NCBI GenBank assembly: GCA_944472155.2
Contig: OX235279.1
Coordinates: forward strand, 159,548,199 to 159,612,198
Reading direction: 5' to 3'
From: Trichobilharzia szidati
Taxonomy: Eukaryota; Platyhelminthes; Trematoda; Strigeidida; Schistosomatidae
Length of the DNA: 64,000 bases
The notes beneath the pieces were generated by a model. That model saw only the letters and a list, made by a program, of their open reading frames with translations, had not been told where the DNA came from and searched no databases. Each line of letters starts with the position of its first letter. Positions within the stretch are counted from its first letter, which is position 1. Below, in pieces: positions 35,130-46,689 of this stretch. The position numbers and the translations under genes were made by a program.

Positions 35130-35915
35130 AACTGAGGTTTATATCCTTGTCTAATGTCACAGGAATTCGAAGAATTACAGGCGAAAACTAATAAGTTGTC
35201 CGTAGAGACAGGCACCAAAGACAGGAATATAGGTGAACATGGGGAAGATGGAGGCGATGAAGATAACCAACCAACCAACAGCAACAGCAACAACAACCAG
35301 CACCGATCACCATCAAAGGGAGAAATTTGAATGAGGTCAATTCCTGCACTTATCCGCCTAGGAAGCATCGTTTCAACTACAGGATGAGACACGGATGAAG
35401 ATGTCAAAACTAGCCAGAATCGAAAAGACGAGGTACACCTTCATCAATCTGAAATCAGTTTGGAAATCTTCTGCAACATTCAGCATAGGGAACATGATTT
35501 CCATCTTTAACACTACTTCTATGGGAGTCACATTATGGAAAGGCTCCATACTGAATTTCAGATGGCCAGCCAGAAAGAAAGAGCGTCAAGAAACTCTAAA
35601 AATAAATCAGTCAAGGACCTTATTGCTCAACAATTATGTAGATAAAAATGCAGGTGGATCAGACACACATTGAGGAGACAGGTGGATAGCATCTCATGCC
35701 AGGCCGTCGTGTACGTGGGTGGGACACAATGGAGAACCGACGACTGGTGAGTCCGAGAGTGACATGTTGGAGATCGTGTGGTGAGGAGTACGTGACAAAT
35801 TATATGAAATCTTCGGGCCAGCTAAAGAGGAACCCAATAGAATAAGTAGTAACATTATCAAGATGCTGAGGGCAGAAACCACCAGATGAAGTGGAGAATG
35901 TACCTTGCTGTAGTA
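35130..35915 (+). mobile_element. RTE-like retrotransposon, 3' fragment
   Basis: It starts within a worn FADD/SHKLEDLQAK region (TTGTCTAATGTCACAGG, TTACAGGCGAAAAC). It passes NLKSVWKSSATFS and the RWPAR region and ends in the last C-terminal part (GAAACCACCAGATGAAGTGG) before the tail is lost. It is broken by stops and shifts. Confidence 0.7.
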
Positions 35916-37552
35916 AGTATGCAAAAATACCGCATATCTCCCAAGAATCAAAAATTCGTCGATGAAAAAAAAAAGAAAAGAAATAACTTATTATGCGGTG
36001 TAAATTGTTTGCTCCATCAGTCAAATAGTCGTTTGTAATACTTTCCATTAGTACACAAAATGAATAAACAGCATAATGGAATTCGCTTTCAAGTAAAGCC
36101 ATTAGAAATTAGTTTCAGGCGATAGCAGACCCCACAGACTATGTAACATACCACTCTTTCAATTAGTTAGTTAATTGTTGCTGCTGCTTAATTCTTCTGT
36201 CATGTGTGTGCTTACTATGCGTCAGCTGTTTCCTATGCCTGCTTAAAAATAAAATTGGTCTTTTCTTTTCGAACTTTCACTACTGTCAGACAAACAAAAA
36301 AAAGTGGTCTGATAATTAACACTATGGAAGCTTTTAGCATTGTGTTGGTAGGTAATGCTGGATTTTAATTCTCCTTACACATTTCTCAAAAGAATCTGTA
36401 GCAAAAATAAAAAAGTAGGGGAAGAAGAGAAGCAATTTGTGCCGTCAAAATAAAGAAATACAATACTGTGCATGTGTGAAAACACTTTAAAAGCTTAACT
36501 ACTTTTTTTATTAAAGTGGTCAATCTTTTAATGCATTCCGGTTTAATTTACCGTTAGAAAGGTTGTACACAGTCAGGAGTAGACTAAATTAGGCGGACGG
36601 TTTTAACATACTTAACGGGCGAGAGATAGAGAGAAACACAGAGCGTGTGTATGTGTGTGATTATCTATGCTGTCGTCCGGTGTTGCTGCGCTGGCTAATA
36701 TATGTTTGCAAAACAGGCATATTGTTGGGAATTCCCCCTGACTGAAATCCATTATCTCGTAAAGCTCTTATGTCATCCGGTGATTGTAACCTTTTTTTTT
36801 GCTGTGCGTCTTAATTGCATTACTGTAATTTTTTTCTAAAAAAAAGAAAGCTTTCTAGCCTTCAGTTTTGGCCTAATGTGAGTGGACTAAAGTGGTTTAA
36901 GACAGGTAGGCTTATCACAGCTGAGAAAAAGGCATATTCCGTTGTGTGCACTGGGCTACTAGGTGTTCTACATAATAATAACAATAATAATAATCCGTTA
37001 AAAACCTTTTTCATCGTCGGAAAATAAGAAACAACAGAAAAGGTTTATTTTTGTAGATAAAAAAGCTTTTAGCTGTGTATTCCGGTTGACTAATTCATCA
37101 TCTTTGTTTTGTTACTGTGTACATACACACTTCGCATATTCATACCACCAACAAAGAGCAGATGTGTCGCTGTGTTTCTGTGCATTTTGCTGCATTACTA
37201 GTGCTTTAGTGAATGCACAAATTTAATGGTGCACGGCAGACAGACAGCGAGAGAGATAAAGGGTGGATGTTGAATTTTTTTTTTAACAAACATATGGACA
37301 AAAGGATTATCTTGTTTACACTGTATATCTGAGGTTTGTGTGAGTGTGAATCAACTCTTATTATTTCGTATTGTTGCCAAGAGAATGGCTTATCTAACTG
37401 GTTGTGTGTTTTTTGTTCTTGTGAAAACAGTCATCAACGCTGGTTCAAAATTATTCATCTCGAATTTCTAGTATAAAGTAGTCTACTGCTCAGATGAATG
37501 ATGGTTCACTTACTGTGCTGTTTCAATGTTTGGCACCTTAGACCTGTCGATT
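35916..37552. other. AT-rich intron sequence, nothing coding
   Basis: There are simple AAT repeats at about 36974-36995 and homopolymer patches. No repeat family was established. Confidence 0.35.
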
Positions 37553-37785
37553 TTTCTATTCCTTTGTGTTCCCAGTAGAACATGGGGCTTCATGCTAGAC
37601 CTTTAAGGTTTCAGTAGCTGTGGTGATTATTTTTACAGGATGGGGTTACTGGCCTCATGCCCTACCTTCCATTTTTATTATTACTGGTTTAACAAGGTAA
37701 ACGAGAGCATCGGACGGGAATCGAACCCTGAACCAATTGTGTGGTTGGCGAGAATCCTGCCGCTAAGCCACCGCCGTTTGTCGAT
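37553..37785 (-). repeat. SINE-A, full-length-like copy
   Basis: The plus strand begins TCCTTTGTGTTCCCAGTAG and GGGGCTTCATGCTAGACC (tail reversed), then TTTTTACAGGATGGGG. It ends with the reversed head: CGGGAATCGAACCC (B box), GGTTGGCGAGAATCC, GCCGCTAAGCCACCG (A box). Confidence 0.8.
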
Positions 37786-38661
37786 TGACTGCTGTTAATT
37801 TAAGGTGTTTCTCCCCAATTCATGAATAATCTGCATCCTGAAATCCATGAAAACAAAACACGTATAGTATTGATAAAAGAGAGTGTTTTCGGAGAATTTT
37901 TTTCGTTCGCTGTACAATCACATATATGCGGAGTAACAAAACTGATGAGTTGTCATAAACATAGTTGTTACTGTTAGTCAGTGCATAAAGGGAGTTGGGT
38001 GAGTGTAATCTACAAAGTGGGGAATAATCTGCCAAAGGCAGTACGCTTTCGTCTTCACTGACATTGTTGAAACCTTAGCCATCCAGTTGGTAAAACTGGA
38101 ACTATGAATATAAAAGAAGAGTACTCAACCACTTCTACTGTCCTGCTAACAACCTTCCAAATTTCTCCTTCGTTTTATATGTTCATCATGATCACAATTC
38201 ATTCATTAATCATTCATCTTATTGATTGACTCTAATGCACACATTCAACTCCTTTTCTGCATTGACTAATGGTAAAAACTGTGATTTAAGACAACTCACC
38301 AGTTTTGTTATTATCGTGTTTGGTGAGATACTGCATATAAATGCGACTGTGCGGCTAAAGAACATGAATTCGCTGAAAAGCGCCTTTTCGCTTAACTACA
38401 CGTTTTGTCTTCAATTTAAGATATGTTAAAATAGTTTCAGGCAAATTAATAAGTTAAAAATAAGGGATAGAACATTCAGCGAAGAGACTCTTTTCAACGA
38501 ATTTATCAACCAGTATGTATATATATGACTTTTAAGAAACTTTACCACATGAGACAATTTAAACAAAATGGTGTGAATAGTTAAAATACCAGTGTAAACT
38601 AGCATGAAGTGCCGGCAATTACAGTCATTTTAAATATCGAGCGACAAAACAAATGTCACTT

Positions 38662-38665
<4 letters not shown>

Positions 38666-38695
<30 letters not shown>
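38666..38695. repeat. (TA)n microsatellite
   Basis: A pure alternating AT tract of about 30 bp. Confidence 0.9.
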
Positions 38696-38698
<3 letters not shown>

Positions 38699-38737
38699 AG
38701 AAAGAAATGTAAAATTAACACCATTTTATAGCATTAG

Positions 38738-39024
38738 TGTAACGACAGAAGAAAAGAGCCAGGCAACAGATCGTTTATTGAGAAAACCAGGAGATATTTA
38801 TAGATTTTTATGTACATTATTGTCAGCGGAGAAGCAACGACTTCTGATCGGTTGTTTTCTTGCTGGAGGTTATTTTGTACTGCTTGTGACCGTTTTTCAG
38901 AAAGTTACGCCATATATCTGCGAATCGTATTCGCACGCATTAAGTTTGCTGTGACTGGTTGGTGAGTTACTCAAGGTCAAGCTTTGTTATCGTTTTTCTC
39001 ATGCCCCTGTTTCTGGACGTAACA
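38738..39024 (+). mobile_element. Candidate solo LTR
   Basis: This 287-bp block is GC-richer than its surroundings. It starts TGTAACGACAGAAG and ends TCTGGACGTAACA, so it has the TG...CA ends of a retroviral-type LTR and near-symmetric ends. No internal retrotransposon genes lie on either side. I do not see a matching 4-6 bp target-site duplication (ATTAG left, CTGAC right). The family is not identified, and the orientation is a guess. Confidence 0.4.
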
Positions 39025-39199
39025 CTGACGTAAATTGTTGTTTACAATTTTGTTCACCTCTAACCACATTAGTAGGCAAAACTAAGCAAAGCAAATTCAA
39101 CCAGACTCTACACACGTGTATATGCAGTAAATGGGTAAGAAAGTTCCAGAATTATTTGTGGTCGAGGGTCAAATTAACAAGATTGCAAATTTGTTTTTC

Positions 39200-39430
39200 T
39201 TCCTTTACGTTTCCAGTGGAACATAGGGATTCACTCTAGAGCTTTGAAGTTTCAGTAGCAATGGTATTTGTTTTTACGGAGTAAGGTTGCTAGCCTCCAG
39301 CCCCCACCCCTGTTTCTTACCGGTCTTATTACCGGCTTAGAGAGGTATAGGAGTGCATTGTCGGTCGAGGATCGAAGCTCGAACCACCTGCTTGGTCGGT
39401 AAGCATTATACCGCTGTGCCACCCACACAC
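39200..39430 (-). repeat. SINE-A, full-length-like copy
   Basis: The plus strand begins CTTCCTTTACGTTTCCAGTG, then GCTTTGAAGTTTCAGTAGC and TTTTTACGGAGTAAGG. The head is reversed at the far end: GATCGAAGCTCGAACC, TTGGTCGGTAAGC, CGCTGTGCCACC. Confidence 0.8.
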
Positions 39431-39434
39431 AAAC

Positions 39435-41047
39435 AGGAATACAAATAAGGATTAAAATGTACTAATGACAAAATAAACATGAAGATCAGATAAAAACAAT
39501 GTAGGATCGTAATTATTGGGAAAATCGAAGTTTTGTGCAATTAGAGATCGAACACGTGGTAATAATAAAGTAGGCAGGTGGAAGTAGTGCAAATACGGAT
39601 TTTTAAAAAGGTGAAAATAAACGTAATTGGATAGTCATTAATGAGAGAAATGTCTGTTTATGATGGCCATGGTAAGGGAAAAGGTTGGGCGTATTTCTTT
39701 AGAATACATGGCATGGGTTTGAGTTTTTGAATCACCAGTGCCCCAGCTATGCGCAGATGCCTTGATCTCACTGCCTTTGAGAGGTTTGGTCGGATGTTGG
39801 GTAGGATTTTGAAGGGTTTTTCAAATAGAGGCAGATATCTTGAGTTTATCAGATTTTGTTACCGAGCTGTATACACACTTACGTCCAACATTTACTATCC
39901 AGGCTGAATAGTGTTCTCGAGCGCATTTTACAAATAAGAACACTACCTAACATGGTTAGAAGTTTGACAAGATAGATTTTAACATCGCCAAAACATTTAT
40001 TGAATTAAAATAATAAATGGGCCAAGTGAAGTTTCACCATAAGGTGTTCAAAATGAAAACAAAAATCATATCGACCGTTATTTTATGGAGGAAAGAAACA
40101 TCGATTAAATAAACGTTACTTCTCTACGGCTGAGGTAGAAATATGGACTGTACATATTTCTTTTGTGCACAGAAGTCTAGCTTGAACTCATGAATGAATA
40201 GCTAAGGCCGCATCTGTCTTTAGAAGTTAAGAACGAATGAAACATGAAAAATTAGCATGATTTAGACAGTTGATCTTAAAATCTTGGTCGGAGTTGGCTA
40301 AATGACAGAAGTTGATCAAGTGGTTTTGAATAGAGCCCCTTACACCCTTTCTTTCCCCTTTATAAAACCATGGGAGAGTGTGGAAGGCGACCTCTGGATA
40401 GGACGGATGCATCTTGTGCTACAAGAGCAATGATAGATGCACATGGTGGCGGTCAGACGGCAGTGGTCATCTTCTACCAAGACAGAGAATAACTCATGGC
40501 TGGTGAAGTTTATTTGGAATTTCACAGAAAAGACTGTGCGCTTATACGATTCTATAGCTTAATAACCAGTTCACTGGATATTGTGTTCTTGATGTTACAA
40601 TGTAAATTATTAAATTATTAATAAGATTAAAAGTGTATAAAACGAGAAAGATGGTGAAAAACCCATCAACTGAAGGTCTTTCTTCATCTACTTTCAAGTG
40701 TCCTTGAAGAGGAATACCGTGGGAGAGGCATGACAACTGGTTGCATCAAGCCGCTTATATAGTGCTTTAATGACCAAATTTATGGCGTTACTCTCTGAAC
40801 GCAAGAAACAGATCTTTGCGTTCCACTGAATAGTCGAAAAAACTTCGTTGAGATACGTGCTATCACAAAACGTTCCAAACACAGGGATATGATGATTATT
40901 CGCCTTGATTTCAGCGGTTCTATTGAACAGCAATAGAAATAACATCAAAAGTCAAATTCACCTCAACAGTGCCGTCAGGTAGACAGCTGGCTATACAGGT
41001 AATGTACGTTTCTAAGTACAGAACAAGTACTCCACGATAAAATAAGT
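39435..41047. other. Unclassified, with coding-like scraps on the minus strand
   Basis: Minus-strand frames at 40694-40948 and just above 40920 look less random than their neighbours (for example IPVFGTFCDSTYLNEVF). I cannot connect them to a protein family or find paired splice sites, so no gene is called. Confidence 0.3.
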
Positions 41048-41330
41048 TATTCAAGTGTTGGTTTGTAGGGAATTGATTGGTTACAGGATTTTCATCATGA
41101 GCTGACATTAGTTAGAGAACCATTGGAAAACCAGGGAGTACTGGACAGCTGTTTCGTCCTAGTTTGTGACTGGCCTCGTAACCAGGCCGGAAGGTCCTGG
41201 GTTCGAATCCCGGTGGATGCGTACTGATGAAGAGTCCAAAACTAGGACGAAACAGCTGTCCAATACTCCCAGGTTTTCCAATGGTTCTCTATCTAATGTC
41301 AGCTCATGATGAAAATCCTGTAATAAAATA
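41048..41330. repeat. F1 compact inverted dimer
   Basis: The left arm, 41085-41167, runs from CAGGATTTTCATCATGAGC to GTTTCGTCCTAGTTT. The right arm, 41236-41323, is its reverse complement with few differences. The loop of about 70 bp holds a B-box-like GGGTTCGAATCCC and a hammerhead-like segment at 41221-41266. Position 41049 carries the terminal motif CAAGTGTTGGTTTGTAGGG. Confidence 0.8.
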
Positions 41331-41334
41331 AGTT

Positions 41335-42261
41335 AACCAAAGTTCATCTGTACAAAGTACCTGAGAATCGGGAAAGCAAATGTTCCAAGCGGGATGGGGT
41401 AAAAAGTTCTGTTCGCAAGAATCACACACCAAGGCTCCCTAAAGGCAGTCAGTTCTGGGGTAAGAATGACCTTCACTCACTCAAACAACTTCATATTGTT
41501 AAACAAAATACTTTGTCAATATACACATGACCACAAAAGGCGTATTACAATTTAAGATTTAGTAAGGATGGAGGCCGATAATAAAGGTTGAAAATGAACA
41601 TGTGCTATGCAAATGTGAAATTAATGTGATACACAATCTAGGTAGGGTAAAGGCGTATAATAATCAGAAAGTTAGCTGAAACATCTAAATAAGTAAAAAT
41701 GCAATAAATAGACCGTCCAGGAGAGATTTTCCAACCAATATGTCCATTACAAGTGCATACTGTTGGTCTGAATGCACACCAAGCTTCCTTGGAAATATTC
41801 TTCAAAACAATGCAACAGATTGAATGACTGATACATCAGAAATTAAGAAAATATTTCCCTATAGAATGAATCCCTTGTATGCACTCTCAACCATGTGGCT
41901 ATAAAAAAGTATTTGATTAAGTGTTTTTTTCAGCGTATGCGAATATACAAAGACTAGACAGTTTTAGTTTTGACCAATGAAGTTGTAAGAGAGAAATGTG
42001 CTTATTCATCAGGCTAACTTTGTTTTTGCAGGATATTTCCTAAAACTGGAGTGAACGTGATGATTTAGACTCGCCTAACTCTACATATATATTGACAGGA
42101 AATTCACTCCATGGGTGTAAAACAGTTCATTTCATTTATACCCGTTCCCTTTTTGTAAAATATTTGAAAATGTTTACCTTTTAGACAATTTTTTTATAGT
42201 TTATAAAAGGTGTATTCCTATATCCTAGAGAATAACAAGTCATGCGAAGGTTAAGAGGAAG
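41335..42261. other. Nothing recognised
   Basis: AT-rich intron sequence without an established repeat or exon. Confidence 0.35.
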
Positions 42262-43075
42262 TATTCTTTATTTCAAATTGGACCAGGGATTGATATCAGT
42301 TAGAAAAACATTGAAAACCAGTACTGAGGTACCGGAAGTACGCATCCACCACCAGAGTTCAAACCCAAGACTTTCTGGTTAGAGAGAAAGCTCGTAGACC
42401 ACTCATCCAGTAGGACCAAACTCAATGGCCAGATCATGAATCCCAGCTTCTAGCGGTGCGTGATTTTGGCGCAATTGGTGACTCCAACCAATGTCATCCG
42501 TAATGAGTATTTGCGCTCACTCCTGACGGGGTGAGCCCCACCAGTCATGACTTCTCACTAGGACTTATCCAGTCAACTTCATCCTATAGACGGTCACTAG
42601 CGAGTATCACGGTCAGACCTGAAACAGATCAAATCCCAATAAACTAAGTCTTGAAAATTATTGTGATGCTCTCTAGCGACCGGCTACAGGACTAAGTTGA
42701 TTGGAGGAGTTCTAGTCAGAAGTCAAGACCACTGGGGTCCACCCTGTCTGGAGTGAGCACTCACGACGGATAACACTGGCTGGTGTCGCCAATAGTGCTA
42801 TGTATCACGAATTGGTAGAAGTTTGGATTCATGAACTGACCATTGAGTTTGGTCCCACTAGTTGAATAGTCTGAGAGCTTGATTTGTAAATTGAGGGTCC
42901 TGGGATCTAACCTTGGAAGTGGATGCGTTGTTCCACTGAGTCTGAAGCTATGACGAAATAGCTATCCAGTACAGCAGTACTGGTTTTCGATGTTTCTCTA
43001 ACTGCATTCAACCCGTTGTCGAACTTGAAACAAACCAAATCCTAACAAACTAGCTCTTGAAAAAATGTGCTTTAT
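42262..43075. repeat. F1 large inverted dimer (two near-complete copies head to head)
   Basis: 42270-42660 is F1 in reverse and 42690-43070 is F1 forward. Matching landmarks read in mirror order: CATGAATCCCAGCTTCTAGC against GTTTGGATTCATGAAC; CCAGTCATGACTTCTCACTAG against CTAGTCAGAAGTCAAGACC; GAAAACCAGTACTG against CAGTACTGGTTTTC. The whole makes a palindrome of about 800 bp. The right copy ends ACAAACTAGCTCTTGAAAA, the usual terminus. Confidence 0.75.
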
Positions 43076-43812
43076 TTGAAACGTGCTTCTCATTTATCAT
43101 AGTGTGCGATTACTGATGACTACTTTGAAAGCTTAGTGTGTGAATATCTTTCAAGTGATTTTCTGTCAAAATGTTTACACAGCATCGTTTTACACTTCAT
43201 CTCAGCTTCTTGCTAATAAACAAACAAATTTAATTCGTTCAAAGATTCAGTAATGCTTTGAAGATTTGTAGTTCAAGTCAAGAAAATCTGGAGAAACAAC
43301 CAGTCACGATCAGTGTTACCAGGATTGATGGCTGATAAACTCGTAGAAGTCTGTGTTAAATATTTTGCTTAGAAAGACAGTGAAAGTTTCGCAGCTAGAC
43401 TGCGTAGCACAGAGAACACGATACTTATGATAACAAGTGATACATTTGACTGAAATGGCAATTTAGTAGACTAACTAGTGAGATTTATAATATCAGTTTT
43501 TGAACGTCCTAATGGCGAACGATAGAAATACGCTTAATAGTGTTAAAAGACTGGGGATTTAATGTCATCATCACTGTTCAGATGTTAACCGCATCTACAT
43601 AACTACCTGTGCCATTATTCGCACAATAACGCCTCTTCTCTCAGATGTCACCGTTGAATGTCCAGTTGCATAGACAACTCGCACACATAAGCCCAACACT
43701 GTAGTATATAAATTTAAATGTACATAAAATTTTGAATTTGCTAGATTTTGTTCAACATACATTTGCATTTCTGTGCCTTTAACAGAATTTCTCAATTTTC
43801 TTTTTCTTTCAG
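43076..43812. other. Intron sequence before the microexon
   Basis: AT-rich, with nothing coding on the plus strand. It ends in a strong polypyrimidine tract, CTTTTTCTTTCAG, directly before 43813. Confidence 0.4.
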
Positions 43813-43850
43813 TATGCACTACGAAGTGAAATCCGGAGAAGAACGTAAAA
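43813..43850 (+). CDS. Candidate 38-nt microexon of the Ig-domain gene
   Basis: The acceptor is CTTTTTCTTTCAG and the donor is GTAAGTGAC. Both are close to consensus, which is unusual for a 38-nt interval found by chance. Joined to exon 1 (phase 2), it reads one completing base, then twelve codons giving MHYEVKSGEERK, then one base left over (phase 1). That leftover phase matches an Ig exon that begins at 52953 and not one that begins at 52921. The peptide is short, polar and has no domain. Schistosome genes are known for microexons, mostly in secreted proteins. The interval could be a decoy, since no expression evidence is available here. Confidence 0.45.
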
Positions 43851-43999
43851 GTAAGTGACATTTTCAAAATGAATACACATAATTTCTCGACTATACATTA
43901 TTATTTCCTTTGTCAGTGTCTTAATTTACCAGTTTCCATGTTCCCTTGAAACATTTAACTTCTGATACGCAAATTTAAACGATAAACTTCTCAGTAGCT

Positions 44000-45450
44000 T
44001 TGGAACTACTGATGCCCATCTTTCTCAAGGCGAGAGAGCACAAGCTTTTCCGCACTGTTAACCCTTGGATCAATGCAAGAACTGGCGCAGCATTATGCTC
44101 CTGTTCATCCCAAGCAAAATAATAAGCCGCATCATCCTGGAGAGAGTCAAACACGCCTTGGATGAAAAACTCCGACCAGAACAAGCTGGATGCAGGAGAA
44201 ACAAGTTATGCATCGATCAAATCGCAACACTACGTATCATCACTGAACAGAGCTTGGAATGGCAGTCAGTCAGCTCTCTATCTCAAGTTCATTGACTTTA
44301 AAAAGGTCTTCGACAGCGTCGATCGAGGGGTGATTTGGAAACTATTTCGCTACTATGGGGTGCTGCCAACAATTATACATCTCATCCAATAGTTGTACGA
44401 CAATGCTGCAGACCAAGTAACCCACAATAGGAAACTCACAGAATCCTTCGAAGTGAAGACGGGAGTAAGACAAAGCCGGCCGGCTGCATACTATCTCCAA
44501 TGATTTTCCTGATTGTGGTAGACTGGATAATGCAACAGACAGCGGGCAGAGTGAAAACAGGCATAAAATGGACTCACACGAAAAACTTGAAGGATCTGGA
44601 CTTCACCGACAATATATATGTCTGATTTCCCACAAACTAGAAGATATGCAAGTGAAAAGCAACAAGTTGGCAGAAGAAGCATCCAGAGAAGATAGGACCC
44701 TTTTCAAGTGCACATAGAGAAGACAGATGTGGTGATGAAGATTCCTGGCTAACAGCAACAACAACAAACAACAGTCAGCCAGTATAAATGGGAGAAATTT
44801 GAAAGAAGCAACCTCTTTTACCTACCTACCTGGGAAACATCGTTTCAACTGCAGGTGGACGGAACTGATGAGGAAATCAAAGCGAGGATCATCGGGAAAG
44901 CAACGCAAGATTTCATCACTCTCAAGTCTGTGTAGAGGCCAACAGCACTATTCAGTATGAAAAATAAGATACGGATTTTCAACTCCAATGTTAAGTTAGT
45001 GCTACTATACGGATCACCGACTTGGTGCCTAGTCACAAAGAGCATTTCGAACAAACTACACACTTTCATCAACAGGTGTCTTCAGATCAGATGGCCAGAA
45101 AAGATCAGTCACAGAGTGGGATCTCTGGCGATGAGCGAACCAACCCAGTAGGAAGCGATTGTGCAACAAATATGCAGGAATAAATAGAGGTGGATTGGCC
45201 ATACTCTGAGAAAACATACCATCAAGTGACATCACACGACAGACCATTGCTCGAGTGGAACCCGAATGGAAGTGGCTAGTTAGTTGGTCGCCAGTGCGAG
45301 GACGACATGAAGGAGGTCATGTGAGAAGGAGATGAAAGCATGTGAGCAGAGGTGGAGCCAGGTGAATACGTTGGCGGAGAACCGAACGCAATGGAAACGT
45401 GTGACCGAAGCCCTATGTTCCTCTGAGAACTAAAGGAAACAATAGTAATA
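44000..45450 (+). mobile_element. RTE-like retrotransposon, most complete copy (reverse transcriptase to 3' end)
   Basis: This is the only copy here that keeps the reverse-transcriptase palm. It shows NWRSIMLLFIPSKI and RPEQAGCRRNKLCIDQIATL. After a shift come FIDFKKVFDSVDRGVIWKL (motif A with its Asp) and a TGVRQ-like region at about 44460. The catalytic segment at 44587-44620 reads LKDLDFTDNIYV then a stop. The FADD-type box is therefore changed to FTDN and followed by a nonsense codon. Next come HKLEDMQV, TYLPGKHR-like and SPTWCLVTKSISNKLHTFIN, then the tail GAAGCCCTATGTTCC and an (AAT)n run at 45445-45462. At least three frame breaks make it non-functional. It lies just downstream of the microexon, in the same orientation as the gene. 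Confidence 0.85.
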
Positions 45451-45464
45451 ATAATAATAACCCT

Positions 45465-46104
45465 CATTGTGATGTAATTCTCTATTGCAAAGTGAAAGTA
45501 CTTTTCTCTGTCTTAGACATGAGAACTTCAAGTCTTAATAGAAATACCCCTCTCATTTTAGAAACACAAAAGTCAGACTATGCATTAGTACATTCGTCGT
45601 AATTTTTTCCACATTTTCAGTTGAAAAGACTGAAAACAATGAAGACGAAGAAGATATTTTTTGGAAAATAAATCTTAGACAAATGTTGTTTACCAGCTTA
45701 TTTTGCATAGATATGCAAAATACTTTCCCACCCCGCCTTGCCACTCCGCTTCATAGTGGGTGATAAACATTAGAGATTCAATTACACTCATAAATATTTA
45801 TATTACATTTGGGTATGCATATATATATTTCGACATAAAAATATTCTCCAGTCATTCTTATGCTAATGTATGCTTTTTCGTATTATTCAAACAAGAGAGA
45901 AATTAGTTAGAATTTTTTATGATCGCAGTTATTCTCATATGTGTTTTCTGTAATTCTAGGCGATTCATTTATCTCGTAGAGTGAGTAAAATGGGTTTTTT
46001 CTCTTACCTATGCTTATAAATATTTTTTAAAAAACACGTCGAGCGAAAACCCTCATCACATTTATTCACACATGAACAAACGCTAATCTGAGCTATTAAT
46101 ATAT
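45465..46104. other. Nothing recognised
   Basis: AT-rich intron sequence. Confidence 0.35.
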
Positions 46105-46310
46105 CCATGCCTTACGAGTAGAACATCGAGTTTCAAGCTTTCAGTAGCAGAGATGTTGTTTTTTACGGGGAGAGGTTGCTGGCCTCACACCCACACTCCT
46201 GTCTTTTCCAGGCTTAGTAACAACCGGCAAAACTAGGTAAGGCTTATGAGCGAGTTGGCTGGGAATCGAACCCCGGATCACGTGTGTAGTTGATTAGTAT
46301 TCAACCAGCA
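46105..46310 (-). repeat. SINE-A copy
   Basis: The plus strand has CCATGCCTTACGAGTAGAAC (reversed tail), then CTTTCAGTAGCAGAG and TTTTTTACGGGGAGAGG. The head is reversed at GGGAATCGAACCCCGGATC and TAGTTGATTAGTATTC. It passes directly into an F1 composite. Confidence 0.75.
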
Positions 46311-46665
46311 GTACTTACCTGCCACCAGGGTTCGAACACAGGGCATTCCAGTTAGATGGAGAGCCCGTAGAGGATTCAGCCACTGGAACCTGACTCAATG
46401 AACAGCCCATGAATCCCAACTTCTGCCAGATACTCGCCGATGACACTGACTTGTGGTTGCGCCATATCGGGAATTTGCAGAAGTTTGAATTCGTGGATTG
46501 TGGGTTGAAAGCCTGGTGGAGGATGCGTACTGGCGAAGAGTCTCCAAATAGGCTAACGAAACGGCTGTCCTGTACTCCCAGTTTTTCCAATGGTTCTCCG
46601 ACCGATGTCAGCTCATGATGAATTCCTGAAACCAGTCAAATCCCTGCAAACCAACACTTGAATTT
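46310..46665. repeat. F1 inverted composite
   Basis: 46310-46430 is F1 in reverse (GGGTTCGAACACAGGGC, TCAGCCACTGGAACC). 46430-46665 is forward (GATGCGTACTGGCGAAGAG, AACGAAACGGCTGTCC, CGATGTCAGCTCATGATG, AACCAACACTTGAATTT). The terminal motif closes the right end. Confidence 0.7.
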
Positions 46666-46689
46666 CAATACATCATTTAATGAGTAAAT

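Noticed and set aside
40227..41108. Cluster of minus-strand frames with somewhat protein-like composition
   Set aside because: No frame matches a family I know, no consistent splice sites link them, and the last one runs into an F1 repeat. They could be parts of an unrecognised old element.
43595..43867. 90-codon minus-strand frame covering the microexon
   Set aside because: It is antisense to the candidate microexon, has no recognisable domain, and its length is unremarkable in this window.
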